A DNA stretch of 64,000 bases, taken from Phylloscopus collybita (Eukaryota > Chordata > Aves > Passeriformes > Phylloscopidae). This document shows positions 23,521 to 35,300 of the stretch, piece after piece. Location of the stretch: assembly GCA_027886175.1 (NCBI GenBank), contig JAJNNQ010000026.1, forward strand, positions 28,352,001 to 28,416,000. Reading direction: 5' to 3'. The translations under genes and the position numbers were made by a program. Numbering within the stretch: the first letter of the stretch is position 1; each line of letters opens with the position of its first letter. Below the pieces are notes generated by a model. The model was given only the letters and a program-made list of their open reading frames with translations, did not search any database and was not told the DNA's origin.

Positions 23521-26500
23521 AGTTTAGGATTACCAGCTTTTTCCTATTAGGTAACTTCACTTGGTAAGTGGTTTCTGAATTAATTCTAATATTCTGTAGA
23601 ATTTATATGGAGGAAAACACAGTACTTGAAGTATAAACTGGCTGGTGCCTGATGGAGCAAGACCACTTCATGTACTGCAGTGGGTGAGTCTGAATATTCA
23701 ACTCAAATGTCTCACAACTTGTTAAATTGTGTTTTGGCAATATCAAATGAGATTTCCAAAAACAATTTTATATCCGATACCAACTCCACGATATTTTGGA
23801 GTATTTTCTCTCTTGTGTTATTTGCCTGCATTTTTGTGAGGTCAGGGGTAGTCTATTTTATCTAGTTTATCTGGCACTATGCTTTCTTTCTGCTGAATTG
23901 TTTTACACAATTTGGATATAACTTCTAGGATTAATTAATGTATTATTTGATTTTGCTTCTGAAATACAAATGAAAATGGTTAGACCAAACCTAAAAACAA
24001 CAATTAAAATATTCAACTAGATGTTTTTCTATGCTGCTATTTATCATTGTCTTTTGTGTACAATCTTCTGTTTGATTATGTAGTATAAGTTTAGCCATTC
24101 TTTTAAAAATGAGAGTATATCCTTCTGAGAGCTGGGAAGCACAGCAGTACAATAAATCCATACGGATTTATTCTACAGCATGTGACTGATGGTTCAAATG
24201 AGCATTCAGCTCGCATAATAAGCTTGAAAAGAGGAGACCCAGAGACAGAGAAGTGTGGTGTGACAAGACTGAAGGAAAGAGAAGAAAAACCTTTCGGGAT
24301 TCAGCCTTGTTTTGCTCACTCCTTTGCTCCTTTGTGTTTGTCAAGGGCGTAAACAATCACGTATGCCCTGAGGCCAGAGCTTAAAGAACCTGAGTCCTGT
24401 ACTGGTTTGTTAAAGACTGGCACAAGAGACCCCCACCACTGTGATTGCAATCACATTAGAAAATAATAATAAGAAAAAAGACTTCGCTGAGATTTGAAGG
24501 TGAATTAAAGCATAAGTCTCATTTATTTACTCGATTTCCTGAAAATGCACCTTTTACTGGAAATGTTTTAACCTCTTTGGTGTCAGTCAACAATGAAGTT
24601 TCTAAAGCACAGGAGTACAAAAATATGTAATGTAGATAATCTCAAATCTATGATATTGTTGATTTTGAATATGTTAGCAGGAGGTCTTAATACAAAGAGC
24701 AGCGTTATTTTTTACTTAAATCATTGTGGTTTATATTTAGTTACAATATGAAAATCACTAAGATGTCCTGATGGTCTTTCATTGATTCTTTCCAAAGCTT
24801 CTGTTAAGTTTACAATCTCAACTTTTACAAAATGAATCCTTGCAAAATTTAAATCATATTGCACAATTACACTACTGTCAGGTCACTTGTTTAAATTTAC
24901 CAGAGCTGTACCTATATATTTTGGATTTTAAAAATACAGTCTTGAAAGAGAAAATTGCTTAGATAGGAACTTCTGAAATGCTGAGATTTTAGGATCCTAA
25001 TGATTGTAACAATTTGAAAGGTATGAAAATGGAAATACACAGGTGAAATGCAATCCTGAAACAGCAAAGTCCAAGGAGACATCTTGTTTTTCTAATATCA
25101 GGCAAGCATTTGAACAGACTCAGTGGAAATAAAGGGCTTTTGCAAAAATAATACTGTCTTTTTCAGAGTAAATATATGAGAAATAATATGTTGAAGGTTT
25201 CTGGCTCTTGCATAGAATTAGATGTCATTTTAAAGGTGGAAAGAAAGTTGCATCTGAGGACAAATACTTTGATTATTACTACAATCAGTCTGCTTCTAAA
25301 TTGCTCTAACCATTGAAGCTATCTCATCTCCACTGAATCTGAAAGTGTTTTAGGTTTTGATTGCCCTGGAGAAAAGTGAGATAAGTTTTGGGAAAAAAAT
25401 GATGATATGTCATGGTAGGCCGCCTTGTATCTCCAACAGAAGAACATTTATTTGTTTTTCTCTTCAGCTCCCTCACATATGAGCTGGTTCAGGTATCTGC
25501 CGAAGTGGAAAGCTGTGGTATTCTTTTTATAAAGAAGGATGAGCAAAAGCATCACAAATTCTACTCATAAGGAAAAGCTATACAAATACTGCCACCTACA
25601 AATAAAAAAAGTAAAAAAAGAGTGTTTTTCAGATTATTGTTCAATTTTATGCTACTGTATTGCTTCAGCCAGTTCTGACACAAAATTAATTTTACAACTC
25701 ACTATAAAATGAAAGAAAGGTCCTCATCATCTACCATGTCTGCTATAAAGTATTTTTTCTCCTATCATTTCATTGTAAGTCTCAATTTGTCTGGGATTTG
25801 AAATGCTGCATTGCTGCTCTTAGACTTATAAAAATAGGTGGAAAACATGAGACTCAGAAGCTGAGACAGCTCCAAAGCAAGTGAAACTTATCCATTAATT
25901 CAGGGATTTTTTAACTGCCAGGTGTTTTGGATTATTGAAGTGGTACTATGGAAAAAAAATAATATATTTTTTCAGGTAAACAAAGGAGTTCCAGTCGGGA
26001 TTGTGGCTTTTACTACCGTCTGGTCAAGACATTAAGAGTAATTTGTTTTCTGCCTGTTTGGTTGCCTGGACATGGGGTCTAAGCATATCTTTATATTTTC
26101 ATCATAGCAGGTGGAGCTGAAATGGACAATACCTTGGCTCCACCCATCCCACTCCCTATCCAGAACAACAGAGGCAGAAGCAGGTGTCTGTCTTTACTGC
26201 TGGTACAAATCCAAAGCAAGCTGCCATTAACATCTCAGAGAACAGTCTGCATTAACAGAGCTTTCCCCGAATGCCTGCAAAGATACTTTACTGTTGTGTA
26301 CACAAAACACACACCAGAAGAGCTTATCCTGTCACTGCTAAATCAAATTAACTGTTGCTATAGTCACATCCAAATGGTGTCTTACACAAGTTGTTGGACA
26401 TCCATGCTGTGCACTGGTATGAGGAGGCAGGAGTAATACCATGCCACTTAGCTGGAAAATGACCCTGACATACAACTTTGGAACACAGCAAGAAAGAAAA

Positions 26501-26699
26501 TGTTTTTAATTCTTCAGATTGCAACACTGAATTTTCCAGTATTAGGTCTACACACTGAGGGGCTTATCATGGTGTTGAGATAGCTAGACAGGAGTGCAAG
26601 AATTGGTTAAAGAAGATGCAAAGTATGAGATGATCAATAGGTACATAGGTACAGCTGTACTACTTACTGCTGTGTGATGCAGAGAGCTGCGAGCTGGTA
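23521..26699. other. No supported gene
   Basis: AT-rich unique-looking DNA. A 104-codon + frame at 26,122-26,436 begins after a GCAGGTGGAGC context but has no recognisable domain, so it is treated as chance. Confidence 0.4.
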
Positions 26700-27329
26700 T
26701 TGACGGGACTAATTTGCTGTGCTCTGAGTCAACATGAATGTGTCACCCTCAGGACTGCTGCAAATATTTCTGCCTTTAGAAACCCCAGAGAGTCTCTGCA
26801 AACTGGACCAGGCACCAGGCTCTACTGCACTGTGAGCAGTGAGCCTTGTGTAAGGATGGGTACGTGTTCAAAACTGGGGTGTGTGCAAAGGTACATCACA
26901 ACCTCCCCTTGCATGCAATCCCCCATACTGGCTTATCGGATCATTCTTAGCTCAAATCACTTTGGACAAGGACTGATGAAAGTGAGTTTGAGGGAGAAGA
27001 GGGAAGTGATCATCAGCATGGGGTGGGTTTTGCCGTACAATCCCTTGCTCCTGCAGCAGTGCTCAGAGGATGTTTTTCCCATGCTACAGGCCAGTTCTGC
27101 TCAGCCTTTATTCCCTGCACATGCTACTGCTCTGCTTGCAGTGATGGGGAAACCCTTCCTTCGACCTAGCAGCAGACAGTGGTTGAATGCAACAGTATGT
27201 ATCTCATTACATGACAAGAGATGGGAAGGTTTTGCCTGCACAGGTGTGTTGCCACGCTTCATGCCTACCATGTTTTGGTTTTGGGAAAATCTCTTCCCAG
27301 GCACTCTTTTGGTACACAAGGTCACATAA
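26700..27329 (+). other. Unusually long open frame (209 codons), identity unknown
   Basis: The longest open frame outside the GC-rich island. It stays open for 630 bases, Cys-rich in the first half, with no signal peptide, membrane segment or domain I recognise. It ends 47 bases before the LTR-like element at 27,377, so it could be a remnant of retroviral internal sequence, an untranslated relic, or chance (a frame of this size is expected less than once or so in a window like this). No splice sites frame it. Confidence 0.2.
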
Positions 27330-27376
27330 TGTAAACTACCTTGTTTTGTACGATTTTCCCAGAGGAGACACTTTTG

Positions 27377-27549
27377 TGTAGTGGTCTCTGGAACTGACCA
27401 ATGGTTCCCAAAGGTCCCACCTCTAAGGTGGGCACATCTGTAAAAGCATAAAAGTAGCCCAAGAAATAAACCAGGGCTCCTCCTCACAAGGAGTCCAACG
27501 CAGCCTTCTAATCACTCCCTGCCTCCGTTTATTGTGTCCAACAGCAACA
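27377..27549 (+). mobile_element. Short solo-LTR-like element of an endogenous retrovirus
   Basis: The ends are TGT and ACA as in retroviral LTRs. In order it has CCAAT (27,398-27,402), a TATA-like CATAAAAG (27,447-27,454) and AATAAA (27,465-27,470). A GGCTCCT/AGGAGTCC stem follows, then TCCCTGCCTCCG, which resembles avian LTR R-U5 sequence. No target-site duplication is convincing, so the true 5' edge may lie further left or part of U3 may be deleted. No intact viral gene is visible alongside. Confidence 0.55.
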
Positions 27550-28914
27550 CAGGTGGGCAGCTTCCTTTCTTCAGGAAGATCTTTCCTCCATGACTGTATC
27601 TGAACATCACAGTATTTATGACGTTTTAGCCTATTGGAAAGGACTTAAAACACTTCCTGCCGACCCTGTCCTTACATTCATACATCTTTTTGAAGGATAA
27701 TGTACAGATAATTAATAATCAACTTTCCAGTTGCTTTCCTGTGGAAAACAATTTTATTACAAAATTATACTATATGCAGAAGTTGGCTGTCTCAGAGATT
27801 CAGCTAGCACAATGGATTCTTTTTTTAGATAAAAGTCATTACTTCTCAGTTACGGCTGTGTATTGCAAACAGGAAATTACATTATACTTTACAAAACCCT
27901 ATTTCACCCTATCAGGTTCATGCAACAGGATTTATTCCTTCAATGATAGTGATATTCTTCAAAGAATAAGGTCAAAATAATGTAAAATGAGGTTGTGAGA
28001 AAGTTATATGCAACGTTTTCATTTTTCACCACAGTCAGACAGCTATTTCACTCACATGGGACACCTGCAAAGCTGCTCTATTTAAATACAAGGCAAGTGC
28101 ACTAGTGAACTATAAGATCATTGAATGAGTTTCAACATGTTTCTGATAAGACTGGGAATTTAAATACCTACAGGCATTCCTTATCATCTTTGCTGAGACA
28201 GCCAATGCACCTTTGACAATTTTAAGTATTTGGTACCTGCAAAGCTGTTTCTTTGTTCATGAAAATCTTGTGAAGAGGAAAACATGGCAGTATCCAAACA
28301 AGAAACAAACAGACCCAGTTTGTTGTCAGTCGTCCAGGATCACATTCCAGCACGGTACTCTGAGCACCATTATGCTGCCACTTGTCCTGCTGGCACATGT
28401 CAGGACAAGGCATCTGCAATCAAGGCAGCAGATGGTTCTTTGGGTTGCCTAAAATCAGGGTTGGCATGACACATCATTTATGATGCCGCAGAGAACCAAG
28501 TACTGGCATGAACCTAATAACAGATCTCTGGATATTGAAGGCATCCTTTATTCCATTAATCCCATCACACGGAACAGTAGTTCCCAAGATTCTGAAGGGT
28601 TTTTTTATTATTGTGCTTGCTAGTTTCATATGCATTCAGTCTATAACGCATCCATTTAAACCCAATTAAAGACAACTGTTTGGGGAATATTTCAAGTTTT
28701 GACTATGCTGGTGAACAGCACAGCATGAGCTGCCTTGAAAACATCTGTGACTGCTGGGCCAACGATTGAATTGCCAACACTCAATTCTTGGCCAATTCAT
28801 TTCGTTCTGTTTTGCCAATCTCCAGAGCAAAAGCAACACAGCTCTGAGCAGTGATGGCACGATGGTTAAATCTCCCAAAACTTTCAGCATTGCCGAAATC
28901 TCATGACCCCACTG

Positions 28915-28957
28915 TGCTTGTATCTCATTTTCCCTGAGTGAAAATGAGATACAAGCA
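28915..28957. repeat. Perfect 18-bp inverted repeat with 7-base loop
   Basis: The arms at 28,915-28,932 and 28,940-28,957 are exact reverse complements (core CTTGTATCTCATTTTC / GAAAATGAGATACAAG) around the loop CCTGAGT. The pairing ends cleanly on both sides. A stem this perfect in old neutral DNA suggests recent origin, for example a snap-back template-switch event, or selection. It is shorter than a usual microRNA precursor stem. Confidence 0.9.
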
Positions 28958-31057
28958 GCAGAAAGGAGTGAAATAGGGAAGAATATAGACCTTCAGTGTG
29001 CCTTCCCTGCCACATCAGCTTGAGTTGTACTGGGATATGTTTCCAAGTATTAGGCTGTTTCATATTTTAATGCTCACTATACATTGGCTGAGAGCATTCC
29101 AGAGAGCAAAGAGCGAGGATATCAAGGATTAGAGAACGTGTATTCTCTTAGTTGAATTGCTTGTTACAGCCAAATGCAGATACGGAGTGCAGATATCAAT
29201 CACTGCACTTAACATCAATGATGTGATGCTTCTGCAGTGGATCAGGCCTCTATGCCTTAAATAATCTGCAATTAGTATTAAATTACTTTTAACATGCATT
29301 ATCAGTGAAGTTCTGAGGGGGAGCCCAGTTATCAGAACCTCACTCAGATAAGCACAAAAATGTCTTCAGAGGAAGAAAGGGAGAAAGGAGCAAAGGAAGG
29401 AAGGAGGGGGAGGGAATGGGAGAAGGTTTTCAGTTACTTTCTCTTCTGAGCTGATGCTCTCTCTTCTTCACTTTGGAGTGAGGTAACCAAGGAAACAAGG
29501 TTTACAAAACAAAGGAGGACACCCAAATATATATGGCCTGCAAACATTAACAGAGATTTCGTTCTTCTGTAAGATATTTCGTCTCTCCTGCCTCTGTTAC
29601 CAGTTCAATTCATTTTTTGGTATCTGCTTCTTGGAAATTATCTGAGTGCTATGGTTTCTTCCATGCCTATGAAAAATTTACTGCATGAATGCTATACCTC
29701 TCAGCATCTTTATTGCCTGTTATATGTGGAAATGGCGAGGAAAGAAAACAGAAGCCTCTTGTTTTCTTTGTGAGATACATATTCTTCAAATTACCAGTAT
29801 TAAGCTTTAAAAAATACTGAGATTTTACCAAAATAAACTATTGCTATATTAATTTTTTTTTTTCCCAGGTTTGAAACCTTTCGGAGTCACTTCTTCCAGC
29901 TTACATCTGTAACACAAAAGCCACAAAAATTATGTACTGCGGGTAGAAGTTGAGATTATCATGACTACATGAGCAAAACCACCAGGTAAGACAGGACAAA
30001 CAGATAAGAAAAGGTACTAGAAAAGATGAGAGTGAAAATGGCATTAGTGCCAGCTAGAGCACCTTGGCATTTCACATAGTGAAACCAAGCCAGAGAAATA
30101 CACACACAAGTGCCAGTTATTTAACTCTTCACCTCTTATGCCATGTTATCATGTGTAAATGTGCATGCTTAGAAGCATGTGCTCAGCCTCACTGTTGGCA
30201 GCTCCCCGTGGATGTGGGACTAAGACAGCCTTGCCTCTGCTAGACTTCCCATTTGGCACATCCTAATAATAAATCAAAACTGTTGTGAATAATTGGTTTT
30301 TCCATTACAGATTACATTTTTCTTAGCGTGCTCAAAAACCAGCAGTCATACTGTGAATGCTCCAACTCTGGATGTCTTCAAGGCCAGGTAGGATGGACAT
30401 TTTGTAGGACACAATTTCTAGTAATGTAGTTTACTTTTAATATGGATAAAGGTCTTCTGAAGGCTTGGTACTATGACTTGGAGGAGGGTATGTTAAACTC
30501 TTATATTAAATGTAAAAAAATTAATATATCCCCAAAAATTCTCACTTTCTATTGGTTATTTTAGTTGTTGTATTTGTTTTCTCATGGATCATGATCACAA
30601 TGTATTTTTAATTACTTCTACTATGGAGGTTAGTGTCCATTAACGGGAAAAGTTCATTTTATGCATTCAAAAATTTTCAGCAACTAAAATATATTTTAAA
30701 ATCCTCAGCTGGCAACAAATTTTACCTATGTTGGATAAGTTTAATCCAAGTTCTTTAAAGATAACTTTGGTGCATTGAGTACAGATGAAAAGACAGAGAA
30801 ATATATTAAATAATGTATATCATCAGTCTGTTCTAATATACATCCTCTTGTACTTCTCTAAATAAAACCTTGGGCCTAATTTTCTGACACTTGGTAGAAG
30901 GTGGAAGGAGAAAGCAGTGCAGAAATTGAGAGGTGATATACAGCACCTTTGAGACACCTTTCAGGTAGCAAATTTGACATTTGAACTCAGACACAGTAAT
31001 TAATTCTGGGATGTGGCAGTCCCTGTTCTAGTTTTTCCTTTTCATTTTAATTGCTTG

Positions 31058-31141
31058 GTGGTTTTTTGTTTGTTTGTTTGTGTTTTTGTGTTTTTGTTTA
31101 TTTGGTTTTGGTTTTTTGTTTGTTTTGTTTTGTTTTGTTTT
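31058..31141 (+). repeat. TTTG/TTTTG simple repeat
   Basis: About 85 bases of TTTG, TTTTG and TTTTTG units on the + strand. The open frames over it (poly Phe/Val/Cys on +, Lys/Asn/Gln on -) are composition artefacts. Confidence 0.9.
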
Positions 31142-31727
31142 ACTTTGGAGGTTTTTTTTCAATATTTTTCCTTTTGAATGAGGGATTCTGCTTTGTGATT
31201 TGCAAAGCAGCAACTGGAAACATGACTCCACCCATTTTCTTATCTTATCTTGGCTCTGACTGCATTTAAATTATCAACAGTGCTCAAATAGGCTGTGGTA
31301 ATGCAGCACCAGCCTCTTGCAATGGGAGAGGGATGAATGTTAATTCAGCTTGTTAGAGAAGGAGAATCAGCTTATCTATTGTCTGCTTGACATACAGTGT
31401 TCAGTATAACAATAGGAAATACTGAAATTGCAATAATTTACTATTATGTGTCTAAACATTACTGGAAAACAGCTCATTAGTTCTGCACCTCTCAGATCCT
31501 GAGACATGGTGCTGTGGTGAGGAGCTCTACAGTGGCAATTCTGAGTTCTCCACTTGGACTTGGATGGCAAACACCACAGTGAAACTTGAATCCCTGGTCT
31601 AGTGAGATCTTGTGGGAAGTGAGCTGTGACTTTAAGAGTTGGAAGACTATCAATTTACTTACTTGAGACAATTTATTAATTTTTATAATTTGCTATGTAA
31701 AACATTAGATATGATTTTTTAAGGACA

Positions 31728-31785
31728 TGAGTCCTTAAAAATTTTCTCCTTAAAAATGAGTCCTTAAAAATGTTTCTCCTCTACC
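31728..31785 (+). repeat. Short local duplication of GAGTCCTTAAAAAT
   Basis: The unit GAGTCCTTAAAAAT occurs twice about 30 bases apart with a related CTCCTTAAAAAT between them. It looks like a local slippage duplication. Confidence 0.7.
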
Positions 31786-32009
31786 ATGTCCATCCATGCA
31801 GGAGCAAGTAGCAGTGGCAGGAAATATGACATTACAATCACTTTTTCTCCCCCTAATTGCCTAGGAAATAGAAATTATTTGTTAAAGAGTGAAATTAATA
31901 GAATGCAGTCTGTTTGTAACCTGATAGGAAATTGTTTTGGAAAATTTTCTATCCACGCCCAATAATAACTGCTGAAAGTCCACTCTGTAGTACAAAATGA
32001 AACTGCATT

Positions 32010-32378
32010 ATTATAGAAGCACTGAGTTCTTTGGGCTGGAAGGGACCTTAAAGATCTTCAAATTCCATGCCCCCTACCATGGTCTTCTGCTAGGCCAGGC
32101 TGCTCAAAGCCCTGTTCAACCTGGCCTTTAATTCTTCCAGGGATGAGGCATCTACAGCTTATCAGGGCAACTTGTTCCAGTGCCTCATCACCTTCACAGT
32201 AAAGAATTTCTCCCTAATATCTAATATAAACCTCCTATCTTTCAATTTAAAATAACTCCCCCTTGTCTTACCATTACATGTCCTTATGAAAATTCCTCTC
32301 TAGCCCTTTTAGGCCCACTTTAGGTACTGGAAGGCTTCTATAAGATCTCCTAGAGCCTTGTCCTCTCCAGACTGATTA
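32010..32378 (-). mobile_element. CR1 LINE 3' fragment, second subfamily
   Basis: The + strand carries GGGCTGGAAGGGACCTTAAA, then GGCTGCTCAAAGCCCTGTTC, CTTGTTCCAGTGCCTCATCA and AAGGCTTCTATAAGATCTCC, the reverse complement of a CR1 3' UTR and end of ORF2. The wording of these blocks differs from the copies at 7,928 and 23,285, so it belongs to another CR1 group. It breaks off near CTCTCCAGACTGA, the 5'-truncation point, and has no intact coding part. Confidence 0.93.
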
Positions 32379-35300
32379 TTATGTTATTACCCCAAACAAA
32401 GTATTTGTTGCAACCAAATCCAGTGTTGAAATTTCCTTTGTGCTGTCAGCAGGCCTGTGGGCCAGTTTCTCTGTTTGCTGAACAAGCCTAGACAGGTCAA
32501 AGCAGACATTAGCTTAGATCCAGCATGGTTAGCCATCAGGTGCATAACTCAGAGCACGTCAGGATTTGTGCTCTGCTCGTCTATTGAGAGCGAGCTCCCA
32601 CCTAGATCTTGCACAGCGTTATCAGAGTTTGTATGACCAAAGCATTTTATGTGTGGTTGGGAACATCATCACTGAAAGGTGTAATTTGGCCAGAGTATGA
32701 CCTGCCCACACTAAATCCTGAGGACTACATAAAAGCTTAGCTGTGGGTATGTGTCCTTTCCAAAGCCTCTGCATAAGGCATTGCCATGCTCTGCAGCAAT
32801 AGCTTCCATGAGGACTTCTCATCTGCAGTGACATGTACTAGCTTCAGAAATACATTATTAGCACTGTATCTTCTTTTTGGTCCAAACAATGCCGTGACTT
32901 AAACTGTTAACCTGAGTATTCAAACAGTCAGTGCTGAACTGGAACTTCTGAGGGAAATGTGATCAGGTCTCTTGGCAGATCAGCAGCAGTGGGAGCAAGC
33001 ACAGAGGGCAGGCAGAGGGCAGAGGAATCCAAAAAGGGCATCATCCTCATCCATAGCCAGTAGGAGTTTAAAAACTCCAGCTGATCAGGTCTAACTCAGT
33101 TAAATGTAAAAATAATTTTACACAGTAAATAATAAATTCCATATGCTTCCTACTTCATGTTATTTTCTTTGCCTTAGCTAAATCATGTCTTACTTAAAAA
33201 AGCAAACAGAGTAAAGCTAAATGTCAGAAGAATATTTCCAGATGAGTGATACAATTATTAACAAGCAAGTAATCAAGTCATCAGATAATATACTATTCAG
33301 AGCATACCTCTGACATTTTGACTAAGAGTATGAAAAGTGCAATTAAATCAATTCACTTCCCTAATAGAGTTCTTGTTTCAAAATTCTGCATGGCTAAGGC
33401 TAACTTGTAATGATTTAATTAAAATTTTTCTAAATTATACTTGATCACCATTATCTGTTTCTGCAGAAAATCATTAATACTTTTTAGTGAAACTGGATAT
33501 CTATCACAAAGATTGTCCTAGCTTTTCAATACAACTTTTAATGGAAATTTGTATGTATTATAAATTTCAGAGGCAAAATTATATAAAGATGTAGTACAAA
33601 AGAGATAATATATAGAGCTATTTTAAACAAGTCTAGATGTTAAATAGCCTCAAGTATATTTTATTCTCAAGATAAATATAGGAAATTTTGGTTCAGGTCC
33701 ATAAACACAATTTATATCTCTCCTTTATGTAGAGAAGTCACAAAATATGAATCACTAAGAAGTAAATGTGTTTAGTAACATGCCTTCACTAATCATAAAG
33801 ATTACACTAAATTGCAAAACTCTTGTAGCATTCATGAAATTCAGATTTAACAATTACACATTGTCTTAAAATGTCAGAATGATAACACAGTCCAAAGGAT
33901 TTAAATACCCATTTCAGTTTCTCCTCTCCATATCCTCAGTTTTATTTTTCTATCATCTGGGAGTTGAACAGATGTACATCAGAAAAATGTCATTCATGTA
34001 CAATTACTCTTATGCAGTATCACTATAAGCCATGGGTCTAGTTAGTCAGATGCAATCCACTGAAATCATATATCAAATTCATTAATCCAGCATTTTAGAA
34101 TAAAATTGTTCAATAAGACAATTGTTCAATAAGCTGGTTTTGAAATGATGAGCTGGTATTTTCCTGCTCAACTAGAGCTTGCACCAACTTAGTGGAGATG
34201 GCTTAATCTTACTCTCTTGAGTAACTGGGTACATTCAATCTTCCTGATGTTTCTCAAGCTTCTCAAAGAAACTTTATTGTAAGTCTGAGCGGACTGATGG
34301 GAAATGGAAAACAATAACAGAAAAAAAAAATGGCTGTGAGACATGGTAAGCTGAGAAAGTGAAAATATTTCACTGTTTCCCAAATAGTTTAAAAACATAT
34401 AATTTCAAAATAGGTATGCCTAGAAACTGCAATTAAACTGAACCAAAGCACGATTAAACCTGAACAGAGTGGAGTCTTTGCCTTTAATACTCTTTGGAAC
34501 AGTTTGATAGTGTTACAATTACTGAAACATGATTTCCCTGTAGGAAGGATATGCTGTATGTAGTCAGGGAAGTCCCATGGCTCCTTTTACCCAGGTATCT
34601 TTTTCTTCTGGCAGCTCCTGTGTGCACCATCTCAATACACTCCTCTGCCTGTTCAGAGTTTTATGTGAAAAAACCAATCACAAACTCAGACTCAGGAATC
34701 CTATGGGACCAGGATAGGGTTATTTGTTGAAAAATATTCAGGGTCTGCATGTGTCAGTTCTGTAGTGACAACAATAGAATTAATAATTGAGGCTGGTGAC
34801 CAGGAAGATGTGAGCAAACATTTGAAATGGACTTGGGTTGAGGTTCATGTCAGTGATCAATGTGCTGTTCATCACACCAGGGTAAAGCTGTCATTGTTGA
34901 TGTTGTGCTCAGACGCTACAATAATTACAATGCCACAAATAAACTGATACAATAAACAAGGTGGTGCAGACACGTCAGATCCCTTTTTGATGAGTAAAAT
35001 TGATATTTGCTTGTTAAAGGGAAAGGGGAATATCCTTACTAAAAAAAGAAACATGGAGTATTTTTTTGAAACTTCCTCTAAAAAAGTTTAGTGGAAGACA
35101 CTGTGGTTTTTATCCCCATGTTTTCCCTTGTTCTCTATTAACATGTATTTCCGTAAGGATGTAGATAATACAGTATGAGCCTCTCATCAAGAAAGGAAAT
35201 TATTTTAGCTGAAAATCACCTCAGTGCTGATGCTTTGATGTTTGATGTTTGATGTCTGTGTAGATTCAACAATTTTGGGGAAGAACTCCATTATATTAAA

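Larger units (their letters stand above)
27550..32009. other. Unique-looking DNA, no gene seen
   Basis: Contains the 18-bp hairpin at 28,915, a purine-rich tract at about 29,365-29,430 (GGAAGG/GGAGGG units), a homeodomain-site-rich AT patch at about 29,200-29,310, and a TTTG simple repeat at 31,058-31,141. Open frames here lack motifs. Confidence 0.4.

Noticed and set aside
31051..31269. Val/Phe/Cys-rich 72-codon frame, transmembrane-like
   Set aside because: Composition artefact of the TTTG repeat.
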